The notes under the pieces: generated by a model
Seen by the model: only the letters and a program-made list of their open reading frames with translations
What the model was told of the DNA's origin: nothing
Databases searched by the model: none
Origin: Terriglobia bacterium
GTDB taxonomy: Bacteria > Acidobacteriota > Terriglobia > Terriglobales > Acidobacteriaceae
Length of the DNA stretch: 64,000 bases
Assembly (NCBI GenBank): GCA_020073385.1
Contig: JAIQFH010000008.1
Coordinates: 62,001-126,000 of the forward strand
Reading direction: 5' to 3'
Made by a program: the position numbers and the translations under genes
Part shown: one piece after another, positions 44,479-53,374 of the stretch
How the letters are laid out: each line of letters begins with the position of its first letter
Position numbering within the stretch: the stretch's first letter is position 1

Positions 44479-45807
44479 TCACGCCGTCCGCTCCAGTTCG
44501 CGGATGTACTCGACGACCGACTCACTCCAGCCGTCGATGTGCGTCCACTTGCCGTAGCCGACGCCGTTCTTGTAGCTGGCCACGTTGATCACATAGCCCT
44601 TTCCCTTCGGTCCAGGCACCGTGTCGTGCGCCTGTTCGTCGGTGATGACGATCAGGCGATCGTAGGCCTGCTTCTGGTTGAGCTCGGCTACTGCATTGCC
44701 GAGCATGGTGCTCGAGTGCGGCTGCGAGGCGTCGATCGCGTCGCGGAGAGCGAATCCGCGGCGCGCCGGAACCTCGACCAGCTTGTCGGAAAAGCTGAAC
44801 ACCACGACCTTTTCGCCGATCTCGCGCAGCAACACCGCGAGGCCGTAGGCCGCGTCGGTGCGCTGCATCTCGGAACGCTGCGAGAGCGAAGCGGTCATCG
44901 AGCCGGAAACGTCGACCAGCACAATGGTCTTCCCAGGCAATGCGTCGCCGCGCAGCTTTTCGGCACCCGCAACGCACTTGAGCATCGCCTGCTCGAGCGC
45001 CTCTTCCCACTGCGGAGCGTATCGCGCCGCAGCCAGGAAGCGGAACGGCAGCACGCGCGAAGTGCTCATGGAGCCGAGCGCGGTGAGAACGAGATCCTCG
45101 TTCACACCAACGTCGCGCATGTTGCGCAGGTTGCGGAGCAGAGCCAGCGCGCCGAGCTTCTCCTCTCGAAGCAGACGCTCCCAGGCCTCGCGCTTGTTGG
45201 CGCCAGAGCTCAGCGCCACTTCCCAAGTGTCAGGAGCAGTGAGCTCTCCGGCGATCAGGCGCTTCCACACTTCTGCCTGCGCCTCGTCGCGTGGTTTGGC
45301 GTGAGCGAGGAACAGAACGTCGCGCAGCTTGATGGGTCCGCCGCGATCGTACTTCGCCAGCGCGTACGCATCGAACTTCGGAAAGGCCGCAGCCAGCCCC
45401 TTCTTCACCTGCGCGGAGAGAGGCACGCGACCGTCCTTCCAGTAGATGGCGACGAACTCGGCGAGCTCGTCGGCACGCTGGATGACACGCGCGAGCGTCT
45501 CGGCCACGAGTCTGCGATGGGTGGCGTGACGCGCCATCTCACGCACGAGCAGAAGCGGCGCGTGACGCAGCTTCATCTTCTCGCGCGCCTCGACGGCGAG
45601 CGCAGCCACCTTCTCGGCCGACACCTTGGTAACAAGTTCCGCGATGCGGCCTGCGATCTCGACTCCGTCCTCGTAGAACTGGCTCTCCCAGAGCAGGCAA
45701 GCCAGCACCGAGCGCCGCAGTTGCAGCTCCGTGGAGATGTTGCGCGCGGGAGCACCTTGGTGCGTGCGCGGACCAAAGTTCAGGTTGAGTAGGTTGAGTC
45801 GAGCCAT
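44479..45807 (-). CDS. TROVE domain RNA-binding protein (bacterial Ro60/Rsr)
   Basis: 442 residues from the ATG at 45807, with AAGGAGG 7 nt upstream. The N-terminal two thirds are alpha-helical TROVE repeats (LRRSVLACLLWESQFYEDGVE; RHAPLLLVREMARH; PIKLRDVLFLAHAKPR). The C-terminal VWA-like domain has an intact MIDAS: DVSGSM at about 299-304, the Thr in HSSTMLGNAV and the Asp in VITDEQAHD. Ro60 proteins are rings that bind misfolded RNA ends in the centre and Y RNAs on the outside, and can work with exonucleases such as PNPase. Six Y-RNA-like genes lie upstream on the same strand. Confidence 0.95.
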   Translation of the reverse strand: MARLNLLNLNFGPRTHQGAPARNISTELQLRRSVLACLLWESQFYEDGVEIAGRIAELVTKVSAEKVAALAVEAREKMKLRHAPLLLVREMARHATHRRLVAETLARVIQRADELAEFVAIYWKDGRVPLSAQVKKGLAAAFPKFDAYALAKYDRGGPIKLRDVLFLAHAKPRDEAQAEVWKRLIAGELTAPDTWEVALSSGANKREAWERLLREEKLGALALLRNLRNMRDVGVNEDLVLTALGSMSTSRVLPFRFLAAARYAPQWEEALEQAMLKCVAGAEKLRGDALPGKTIVLVDVSGSMTASLSQRSEMQRTDAAYGLAVLLREIGEKVVVFSFSDKLVEVPARRGFALRDAIDASQPHSSTMLGNAVAELNQKQAYDRLIVITDEQAHDTVPGPKGKGYVINVASYKNGVGYGKWTHIDGWSESVVEYIRELERTA

Positions 45808-46026
45808 TTGTGGCCTCCTTTCGATTTGAGCAGTGAGCTGTGAGCAAATGAGCTGAGCCATGAGCTTCTAGTTCTGGCTTCTAGCCCCGCAAACTCTTTG
45901 TTATTCCGATCCGCGTAGCGGTGAGGAATCTGCTGTCCTAACTGCTGCAGTCCTCGTAGTCTATTTTTCCAGCACGGCAGCTTTAGAACTTTCGCGTTCT
46001 TCGATCTCGTCGTGCTTTTGGCTTGC

Positions 46027-46071
46027 TATGATGAATCGTTTGCTTTTTTTGAGGTCGCAAATTGCGACCTC
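46027..46071 (+). promoter_or_regulatory. Putative promoter and palindromic operator of the ORF6N gene
   Basis: TATGAT (46027-46032) fits a -10 box, with a weak TTCGAT about 21 bp upstream. A perfect palindrome of 10-bp arms (GAGGTCGCAA around a central A, 46051-46071) lies just past the expected start point. This fits autorepression, but the same arm sequence recurs inside the coding region. Confidence 0.45.
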
Positions 46072-46088
46072 AAGTTTGGTTATCACCC

Positions 46089-46646
46089 ATGAACAAAACT
46101 GCAATCATTCTCGCCCAGAGAGTCAGTTCGAAGATCCTGATTCTGCGCAATCAAAAGATCATTCTCGATTCGGATCTGGCCGAACTTTACGGCGTTCCGG
46201 TCAAGCGTCTGAACGAGCAGATCAAACGAAACCATGAGCGATTCCCGGCCGATTTTCTTTTCACCCTCACGAGCGAGGAATACCAAAACTTGATGTCGCA
46301 AGATGCGACCTCAAGTTCAACCCATGGTGGACGCCGCTATCTGCCGAACGCCTTCACCGAACACGGCGCGATTATGGCTGCGACCGTGTTGAATTCGAAG
46401 CGCGCCATCGAAATGAGCATCTTCGTTGTGCGCGCCTTCGTGCAGATGCGCCAAGACATGGCCGTGAATCAGCATGTCGTGTCGAAGCTCTCCGAACTCG
46501 AAGCACGACTCGACGGCCACGATTCCGAACTTCAGGAACTTGTCGGGGCCATCCAGGAACTCATCGCACCGTTGCCGGCCAACAACCGGCGCATCGGATT
46601 CGAAACGCCGGCACTCGCCCCGCCGAAACCTCCGACAAAAGACTGA
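46089..46646 (+). CDS. ORF6N domain DNA-binding protein
   Basis: 185 residues from the ATG at 46089. The ORF6N domain spans about 10-110 (KIILDSDLAELYGVPVKRLNEQIKRN; RYLPNAFTEHGAIMAATVLNS), followed by a short coiled coil (VSKLSELEARLDGHDSELQEL). Such proteins are frequent in phages and mobile islands and are probably transcription regulators. It sits between the TROVE gene and the Y RNA cluster, transcribed away from TROVE. Confidence 0.88.
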   Translation: MNKTAIILAQRVSSKILILRNQKIILDSDLAELYGVPVKRLNEQIKRNHERFPADFLFTLTSEEYQNLMSQDATSSSTHGGRRYLPNAFTEHGAIMAATVLNSKRAIEMSIFVVRAFVQMRQDMAVNQHVVSKLSELEARLDGHDSELQELVGAIQELIAPLPANNRRIGFETPALAPPKPPTKD

Positions 46647-46680
46647 ACCTACATCACACGTCCGCAGTGCCCTCATCGTG

Positions 46681-46815
46681 ACAAAACTCGCCGGGGAATT
46701 CGCGGCAACGGTTTTGCTCTGCCAACTGAGCTACATGCTCCTGGTTGGGACCATGGCAGGACTCGAACCTGCGACCTTCGAAGGAACCGTTGACTTCGCC
46801 ACCGGCGAGACTTGC
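46681..46815 (-). ncRNA. Candidate Y RNA 1 with permuted tRNA-like module
   Basis: On the minus strand: CTCGCCGG (46802-46809) pairs with CCGGCGAG (46687-46694). Then loop UGGCGAA against GCGAAUUCC, then inner helix CAACGGUU (46785-46792) with AACCGUUG (46706-46713). Inside, in RNA order, come a T-arm (GCAGGTTCGAGTCCTGC, 46756-46772), a short acceptor-like hairpin bounded by CATG/CATG, and a D-arm (GTAGCTCAGTTGGCAGAGC, 46716-46734). This order is circularly permuted relative to tRNA. Y identity comes from the shared stem and the linked TROVE gene. The 3' flank GAGTTTTGT could be the tail. Confidence 0.8.
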
Positions 46816-46890
46816 TGATGCTGGCGAGGCGAGCACCGATTCGACTTCCTCTTCTACATACTGAGAAATTCGATCATGTCGTGCGTTCAG

Positions 46891-47211
46891 TCATTCGGAG
46901 GGCACGATTTCAGGTTCGTCCTCTTCGCTCGATTCAGTTTCCGCTTCGTTGGCGAATCCGACTGGGCGATTCACGTCTTTCGTGCGGATGATCCAGGCAA
47001 TCTCTTCCATGTCGGCCTTGCTGGGCACACGTTTGTCGTTGTAGTCGGTGCACTGGCTCACCTTGAACGGTACCGCGTGCGCTGGTCGTAGAAACGCGCA
47101 GAGGATGATCTCTTCGCTTTCCGCGAATCCGCGCTGGATGTGCGCCCAGTAGCACGAGTTGCACAGCGACTCGGTTGTTTGCGGCTTTCCGCTTCGGATG
47201 ACGACTGTCAT
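46891..47211 (-). CDS. Small Cys-rich protein within the Y RNA cluster
   Basis: 106 residues starting MTVVIRSGKP, with AGAAGAGA upstream. LCNSCYWAHIQRGF followed by IILCAFL and SQCTDYN suggests a four-Cys zinc site. The tail is acidic (ETESSEEDEPEIV). No named family recognised. It lies between Y RNA 1 and Y RNA 2 on the same strand, so it could be co-expressed with them; a role in the Ro/Y system is speculation from position. Confidence 0.7.
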   Translation of the reverse strand: MTVVIRSGKPQTTESLCNSCYWAHIQRGFAESEEIILCAFLRPAHAVPFKVSQCTDYNDKRVPSKADMEEIAWIIRTKDVNRPVGFANEAETESSEEDEPEIVPSE

Positions 47212-47257
47212 ACAGTTCTCTTCTAACCGGCACTTGGCCGGAGTTGCATTTCTAAAT

Positions 47258-47400
47258 TAATCAGCCGGGGAATCAGCGACAAAGGTGTAGGTGCTCTATC
47301 CACTGAGCTACACGGGCACAATTCCCGTGGCAGGATTCGAACCTGCGACCACCCGCTTAAGAGGCGATGGAACCCTCGTCTTCACCACCGGCCGAACTTG
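47258..47400 (-). ncRNA. Candidate Y RNA 2 with permuted tRNA-Lys-like module
   Basis: Outer helix UCGGCCGG (47388-47395) with CCGGCUGA (47261-47268). Loop UGGUGAA against GCUGAUUCC. Inner helix GACGAGGGU (47372-47380) with ACCUUUGUC (47278-47286), all pairs allowing G-U. Module in RNA order: CTCTTAAGCGGG like the 3' half of a CUU anticodon arm, T-arm GCAGGTTCGAATCCTGC (47330-47346), acceptor hairpin CACGGG/CCCGTG closed by a 7-nt loop (47311-47329), and D-arm TAGCTCAGTGGATAGAGC (47293-47310). The order is T-arm, acceptor, D-arm, so the molecule is opened at the anticodon loop. Confidence 0.87.
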
Positions 47401-47429
47401 CATAGGCTGAAGCCAAACGGGGGCTAAAG

Positions 47430-47589
47430 AGTGTGCGTGAGAACTTTCAGGCGTCCCTCCGGGACGCGCTCAGTGTTCCACTTTACCCGGCGCTGAAAGC
47501 GCCGGGCTATTCTCAGACGCCCCTCCGGGGCGCAAATCCTGCCCGCTTGTCCCACAGCGCGGATTGAAAATGCGGTTCTCACGCACACT
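47430..47589 (+). mobile_element. 160-bp MITE-like element, copy 2
   Basis: Perfect 15-bp terminal inverted repeats (AGTGTGCGTGAGAAC). Flanked by CTAAAG direct repeats (47424-47429, 47590-47595). Interior palindromes as in copy 1. It lies between Y RNA 2 and Y RNA 3. An unoccupied target of the same form, GGCTAAAGCC, is at about 47929-47938. Confidence 0.78.
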
Positions 47590-47646
47590 CTAAAGCCCGA
47601 ATCAAACTCCGCGCTGGACGCGGCCCTGAAGGGCCGCTCTTCCACG
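47590..47646 (+). repeat. Bipartite palindromic repeat interrupted by MITE copy 2
   Basis: CTAAAGCCC, a spacer, hairpin GCGGCCCTGAAGGGCCGC and CTCTTCCACG (47619-47646), identical in the second half to the copy in pheT. The left half (GGGGGCTAAAG) is on the other side of the element. Confidence 0.75.
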
Positions 47647-47708
47647 TTAGGGTACGCATGCGTGCCACCTCCAGGCATCTGCGCAACTTCGAAGGCTACA
47701 CAAGTAAC

Positions 47709-47909
47709 AAACTCTCGCCGGGGAATCAGCGAGAAGAGAATCGACTCGAGGCCGATCGCTGCGGCAACCCTGTGTTTCGGGACGACGCCCCCAGACCCTT
47801 GCGGATCCCGGCATTCCCGCAGCGCAGCACCTCGGCAGGGCTCGCTACCCGGCTTCGTCGCATCGTTTGGCGCGAAGTAACTCTTCTCTTCACCACCGGC
47901 GAAACTTGT
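47709..47909 (-). ncRNA. Candidate Y RNA 3 with large non-tRNA loop
   Basis: Outer helix UUUCGCCGG (47896-47904) with CCGGCGAGA (47713-47721). Loop UGGUGAA against GCUGAUUCC, identical to Y RNA 2. Perfect inner helix GAGAAGAG (47881-47888) with CUCUUCUC (47731-47738). The roughly 140-nt interior is GC-rich and contains no T-arm or D-arm; parts look like intergenic palindromes. It may be a Y RNA enlarged by inserted repeat sequence. Confidence 0.75.
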
Positions 47910-47959
47910 GGAGCGATGCACCTCAGCGGCTAAAGCCGGGTTCTAAAGTGCGCCTCAAC

Positions 47960-48056
47960 GGCACGAGTAAACTCGTGCCCCACCCAATCACGAATTAACT
48001 CGAACTCGTCCTGCCTCCATTGCGTGCAGCGCGGGCGAAAAGACCCGCGCTGCAAC
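47960..48056. repeat. Two palindromic hairpins between Y RNAs 3 and 4
   Basis: GGCACGAGT-AA-ACTCGTGCC (47960-47979), and GCAGCGCGGG/CCCGCGCTGC around an 8-nt loop (48026-48053). They are typical intergenic palindromes. The second lies just downstream of Y RNA 4 and might end its transcription, though no T-run is seen. Confidence 0.5.
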
Positions 48057-48060
48057 TGCG

Positions 48061-48162
48061 GTCGCAGCCAGGGAACTGGAATCACGGTTGGGGGCTCGAA
48101 CCCCGGCCTGTGTTACCAGGCACGCCGCGAAGTTGCCGTGAACTTCACCACTGACTGAATTT
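48061..48162 (-). ncRNA. Candidate Y RNA 4 with T-arm only
   Basis: Outer helix CAGUCAG (48151-48157) with CUGGCUG (48065-48071). 5' loop UGGUGAAGU against UUCCAGUUCC. Inner helix UCACGG (48136-48141) with CCGUGA (48082-48087). Inside are a hairpin GCCTG-GTAACA-CAGGC (48106-48121) and a T-arm-like hairpin GGGGTTCGAGCCCC (48091-48104). No D-arm follows. Less regular than copies 1-3. Confidence 0.65.
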
Positions 48163-48197
48163 CGGTTGGCGCCGAAACGTCCGCGCGTTTTACGAAC

Positions 48198-48334
48198 CGT
48201 TTTGGTCAGGGAACGGTCGGTAACGGATTGGGCTTGCGCCCCGAGGGGTCGAACCTCGCAACACGATCTCCGAAGAGAGCGGGCTGTTCTTTCCAAGAGA
48301 AGTATCCGTTGCCTTTCACCACTGACCGAACTTA
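48198..48334 (-). ncRNA. Candidate Y RNA 5 with T-arm and GNRA-capped hairpin
   Basis: Outer helix GGUCAG (48322-48327) with CUGACC (48204-48209). Loop UGGUGAA against GACCGUUCC. Inner helix AACGGAU (48304-48310) with AUCCGUU (48222-48228), plus a GG/CC pair beyond one mismatch. Interior: UCUC-UUCG-GAGA hairpin, T-arm CGAGGTTCGACCCCTCG (48242-48258) and a stub GGGC-GCAA-GCCC (48230-48241) in the acceptor position. No D-arm. Confidence 0.7.
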
Positions 48335-48429
48335 ACCGGCTGTGTTATCCGAGCTTCGCTCGGAGGGCGGCCCCTTCGACTGCGCTCAGGGCAGGCTGCG
48401 TCCGCACCTACACAATCCGGTGTACACGA

Positions 48430-48514
48430 GTGCGTTTTGCTGGGGGAATGAACGGCAGCGGCAATGGTCGATTAACAGTCGAAGGAACCGCTGCCTTCGC
48501 CACCCAGCGTACTT
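48430..48514 (-). ncRNA. Candidate minimal Y RNA 6
   Basis: Outer helix GCUGGG (48503-48508) with CCCAGC (48439-48444). Loop UGGCGAA against GUUCAUUCC. Perfect inner helix GGCAGCGG (48488-48495) with CCGCUGCC (48454-48461). The loop between the strands is only about 25 nt with one short UCGA/UCGA stem. The whole RNA would be about 85 nt, the simplest of the set. Confidence 0.68.
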
Positions 48515-48852
48515 TTTATTTTGTTAGCTTTGCGTTAAGGGCGCCGAGGAACTAATTAGCGCAATTGGACGACGCCCTGAAACTGACTTGGCATAGATAA
48601 GGCCTTGTCAGCCCGCTAAGCGATTTGTGCGTGTTTATCGACAAATTTGGGCGTCCTTTCCTTTGAGGATGTCTGAAGATGCCATAACTCTTAGCTTTTG
48701 GCAAGAGGAAAAATTGACATCCGCGAGAATTATTTCGTCACATCAACGCGTCGGTCACCTCAGGGGCTGAAGCCAAGATCTTCTTCGCTCCCGCGGCACG
48801 GCTAAAAGCCGTGCCCTTTCAAGACTCGTCCATAAGGGAGTTGTGGATCCGC
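48515..48852. other. Intergenic region upstream of the Y RNA cluster
   Basis: About 340 bp, AT-richer than the rest. No further copy of the UGGYGAA stem is found. 48764-48822 holds a diverged bipartite palindrome (CAGGGGCTGAAGCC, then CGGCACGGCTAAAAGCCGTG). A promoter for Y RNAs read on the minus strand could lie here but none is clear. Confidence 0.4.
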
Positions 48853-50007
48853 CTAGCGAAACAACAGTCCGGAAAATTCTGTCAGATTTCTGCGCCACAC
48901 CATCCACGTGTGCATCCCGGGAGTTTCGATGTCCGTGTGTTGTACGCCTTTGGTTTTCAGCCACTCGCGCAGGTTTCGATTTGCGGTGATGAGCCTGTCT
49001 TCGGTGCCACACGCAATCCACAAGAGCTTCAACTGCTGGTTGGCCTTGCTGTCGAGACCGGGGAAATCCTTGTCGAACGGATCCGGAAGCCCTCCGGCGC
49101 TGAACGCTCCAACCCAGGCGAACTTGTCGAGATTATTGAGGCCGGTCAACAGCGATTCCGATCCGCCCATGGAGAGTCCCGCAATCGCGCGCGAGTTGCG
49201 GTCTTTGGTGATGCGATACTCGCTCTCGACTTTCGGCATGACCTCGGTCAGAAGCGCCTCGCGGAATTTCGAGAGATTCTGCTCGCGCACATCGGGACGG
49301 TTGGAAATACCTCCCCAACCGGCGCGAATCACTTCCATGGTGCCGTAGCCGAGTGGCATCACTACGATCATCGGCTTGGTCTTTCCTTGCGCGATCAGAT
49401 TGTCGAGGATGATGTTGGCACGGCCGACCGCGGTCCATCCGCTGGCGTCGTCGCTGTATCCGTGCAAGAGATACAGAACTGGATACGTCTTCTTCGCGGC
49501 GGGATCGTAGCCCGGCGGCGTGTAGACGTAGAAATCGCGATCGTCGTTTGCGACCGCTGACCGGTAGAAATGATGGTGCACTTCTCCGTGAGGCACATCA
49601 TTCAATTCCCAGGGCAGCGATCGCTCACTTTGCACATGGACCATGTTCTCAGTGGAGAGCAGATTCGGTTTTAAGAGAGGGTTGTAGGGATCAATCAAGC
49701 GTTGCCCGTCAACGACGATTGAGTATCCGTAGTAGTCAGGTGGCAGAGCGGCTGTGTTGACTGTCCATACGCCTGATTCGTCCTTTTGCATAGCGAGTGG
49801 CTGGGCGCCTTCGCGGGTGAGTTTCACCTCTTGTGCGTTGGGTGCGCGGAAGCGAAACGTTACGCTGTTGTCGGAGTGCACCTCGGGCGTGATCAGCGCA
49901 GGAGGAGGCGTTTGCGGAGGAGGAGACGCGGGCTTGGCATCTTGCGCAAGACTTAAAGTGGAGGCGAGGGAAAGACAGAAGGGAATCAGGGCGGAGTGAA
50001 GCTTCAT
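48853..50007 (-). CDS. Exported esterase, enterochelin-esterase/XynZ-like
   Basis: 384 residues from the ATG at 50007 with GAAGGAG upstream. Signal peptide ALIPFCLSLASTLSLAQ, then a beta-sandwich E-set domain (VTFRFRAPNAQEVKLTREG). The alpha/beta hydrolase has YPVLYLLHGYSDDASGW, the nucleophile in AIAGLSMGGSESL, an acid residue in CGTEDRLI and the His in ETPGMHTW. Likely a periplasmic esterase on carbohydrate- or phenolic-linked esters. It stands alone. Confidence 0.9.
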   Translation of the reverse strand: MKLHSALIPFCLSLASTLSLAQDAKPASPPPQTPPPALITPEVHSDNSVTFRFRAPNAQEVKLTREGAQPLAMQKDESGVWTVNTAALPPDYYGYSIVVDGQRLIDPYNPLLKPNLLSTENMVHVQSERSLPWELNDVPHGEVHHHFYRSAVANDDRDFYVYTPPGYDPAAKKTYPVLYLLHGYSDDASGWTAVGRANIILDNLIAQGKTKPMIVVMPLGYGTMEVIRAGWGGISNRPDVREQNLSKFREALLTEVMPKVESEYRITKDRNSRAIAGLSMGGSESLLTGLNNLDKFAWVGAFSAGGLPDPFDKDFPGLDSKANQQLKLLWIACGTEDRLITANRNLREWLKTKGVQHTDIETPGMHTWMVWRRNLTEFSGLLFR

Positions 50008-50102
50008 GGCTGGCTCCTTCGATGAGAGGGACAATTGTATAGCTGGAGACGAAATTAGGACCACGCGGAGAGCTGCTGCCTGCTGCTTCGAGATTGCGTG
50101 GT

Positions 50103-50149
50103 GCGAGGGCGAGACGCCCTCGCGACAGCCGGCGGGACGCCGGCGCTAC
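50103..50149 (-). repeat. Palindromic repeat downstream of atpC
   Basis: Inverted copy of 39038-39082: GCGAGGGCG/CGCCCTCGC and GCCGGCG/CGCCGGC stems ending GCTAC. Only 5 bp from the atpC stop codon, so it probably forms the 3' end structure of the atp mRNA. Confidence 0.6.
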
Positions 50150-50153
50150 CCTG

Positions 50154-50558
50154 TTATTTTCCGGATGCTACGTCGAGCCGGACCTGTGCGCGGTGGAGCG
50201 CGTCCAGAGCGCGGTTAACGTCGACGGAGGTGTCGCCGTTGGTGAGGCGCTGTTCTGCGCGCTCCTTCGCTTTTCGGGCGCGGTCCACGTCGATCTCAGA
50301 CGGACGCTCAGCGGTCTCAGCGAGAATCGTCACCTTGTTGGGAAGGATTTCCGCGAAGCCCCAGGCCACGGCGAGTTTCTGTTCGGTGGAGTTCTCGCGG
50401 AAGGTGATCTCGCCGACGGAAAGTTCGGTGATGAGCGGCGCATGTCCGGGAAGAATTCCCAGATATCCGTTCTTGCCGGGAATCTGGACTTCCTCGGCGG
50501 CCGTCTCGACCACTTTCTTTTCCGGCGTGACGATCTCGAGTTGGAAAGTATCAGCCAT
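50154..50558 (-). CDS. atpC: ATP synthase epsilon subunit
   Basis: 134 residues, standard length. N-terminal beta sandwich (FQLEIVTPEKKVVETAAEEVQIPGKNGYLGILPGHAPL) and C-terminal helices (ARKAKERAEQRL). It couples F1 rotation to Fo and inhibits hydrolysis. Last gene of the operon, 62 bp after atpD. Confidence 0.97.
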   Translation of the reverse strand: MADTFQLEIVTPEKKVVETAAEEVQIPGKNGYLGILPGHAPLITELSVGEITFRENSTEQKLAVAWGFAEILPNKVTILAETAERPSEIDVDRARKAKERAEQRLTNGDTSVDVNRALDALHRAQVRLDVASGK

Positions 50559-50567
50559 TTCGAATCT

Positions 50568-50613
50568 GGCGTCGGACCTCGGAGAATCCTTCCGCTGAAG
50601 CCTGAGGTCCGAC
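50568..50613. repeat. Hairpin in the atpD-atpC spacer
   Basis: GTCGGACCTCGG and CTGAGGTCCGAC pair at 11 of 12 positions around about 20 nt. Same word family as the palindrome at 7180-7364. It may affect the relative amount of atpC message. Confidence 0.6.
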
Positions 50614-50620
50614 GTCCGCT

Positions 50621-53303
<2,683 letters not shown>

Positions 53304-53374
53304 TGAAAACCAGTTCTCAGTTGTCAGTTCTCAGTTAAGAATCCACTCGGCCTCAATGCTCTTGCTGAGAACTG

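Noticed and set aside
47293-47346. Ordinary tRNA genes at 46716-46772 and 47293-47346
   Set aside because: T-arm and D-arm sequences are excellent, but their order is T-arm, acceptor, D-arm along the RNA and the acceptor stem is closed by a loop, so no linear cloverleaf with free ends can form.
43542-47598. CRISPR array suggested by repeated palindromes
   Set aside because: Only two distant near-identical copies with terminal inverted repeats, no regular spacers and no cas genes.
47424-47921. 165-codon minus-strand frame
   Set aside because: It runs through MITE copy 2, the bipartite repeat and Y RNA 3; it has no ribosome-binding site and its residues come from palindromes.
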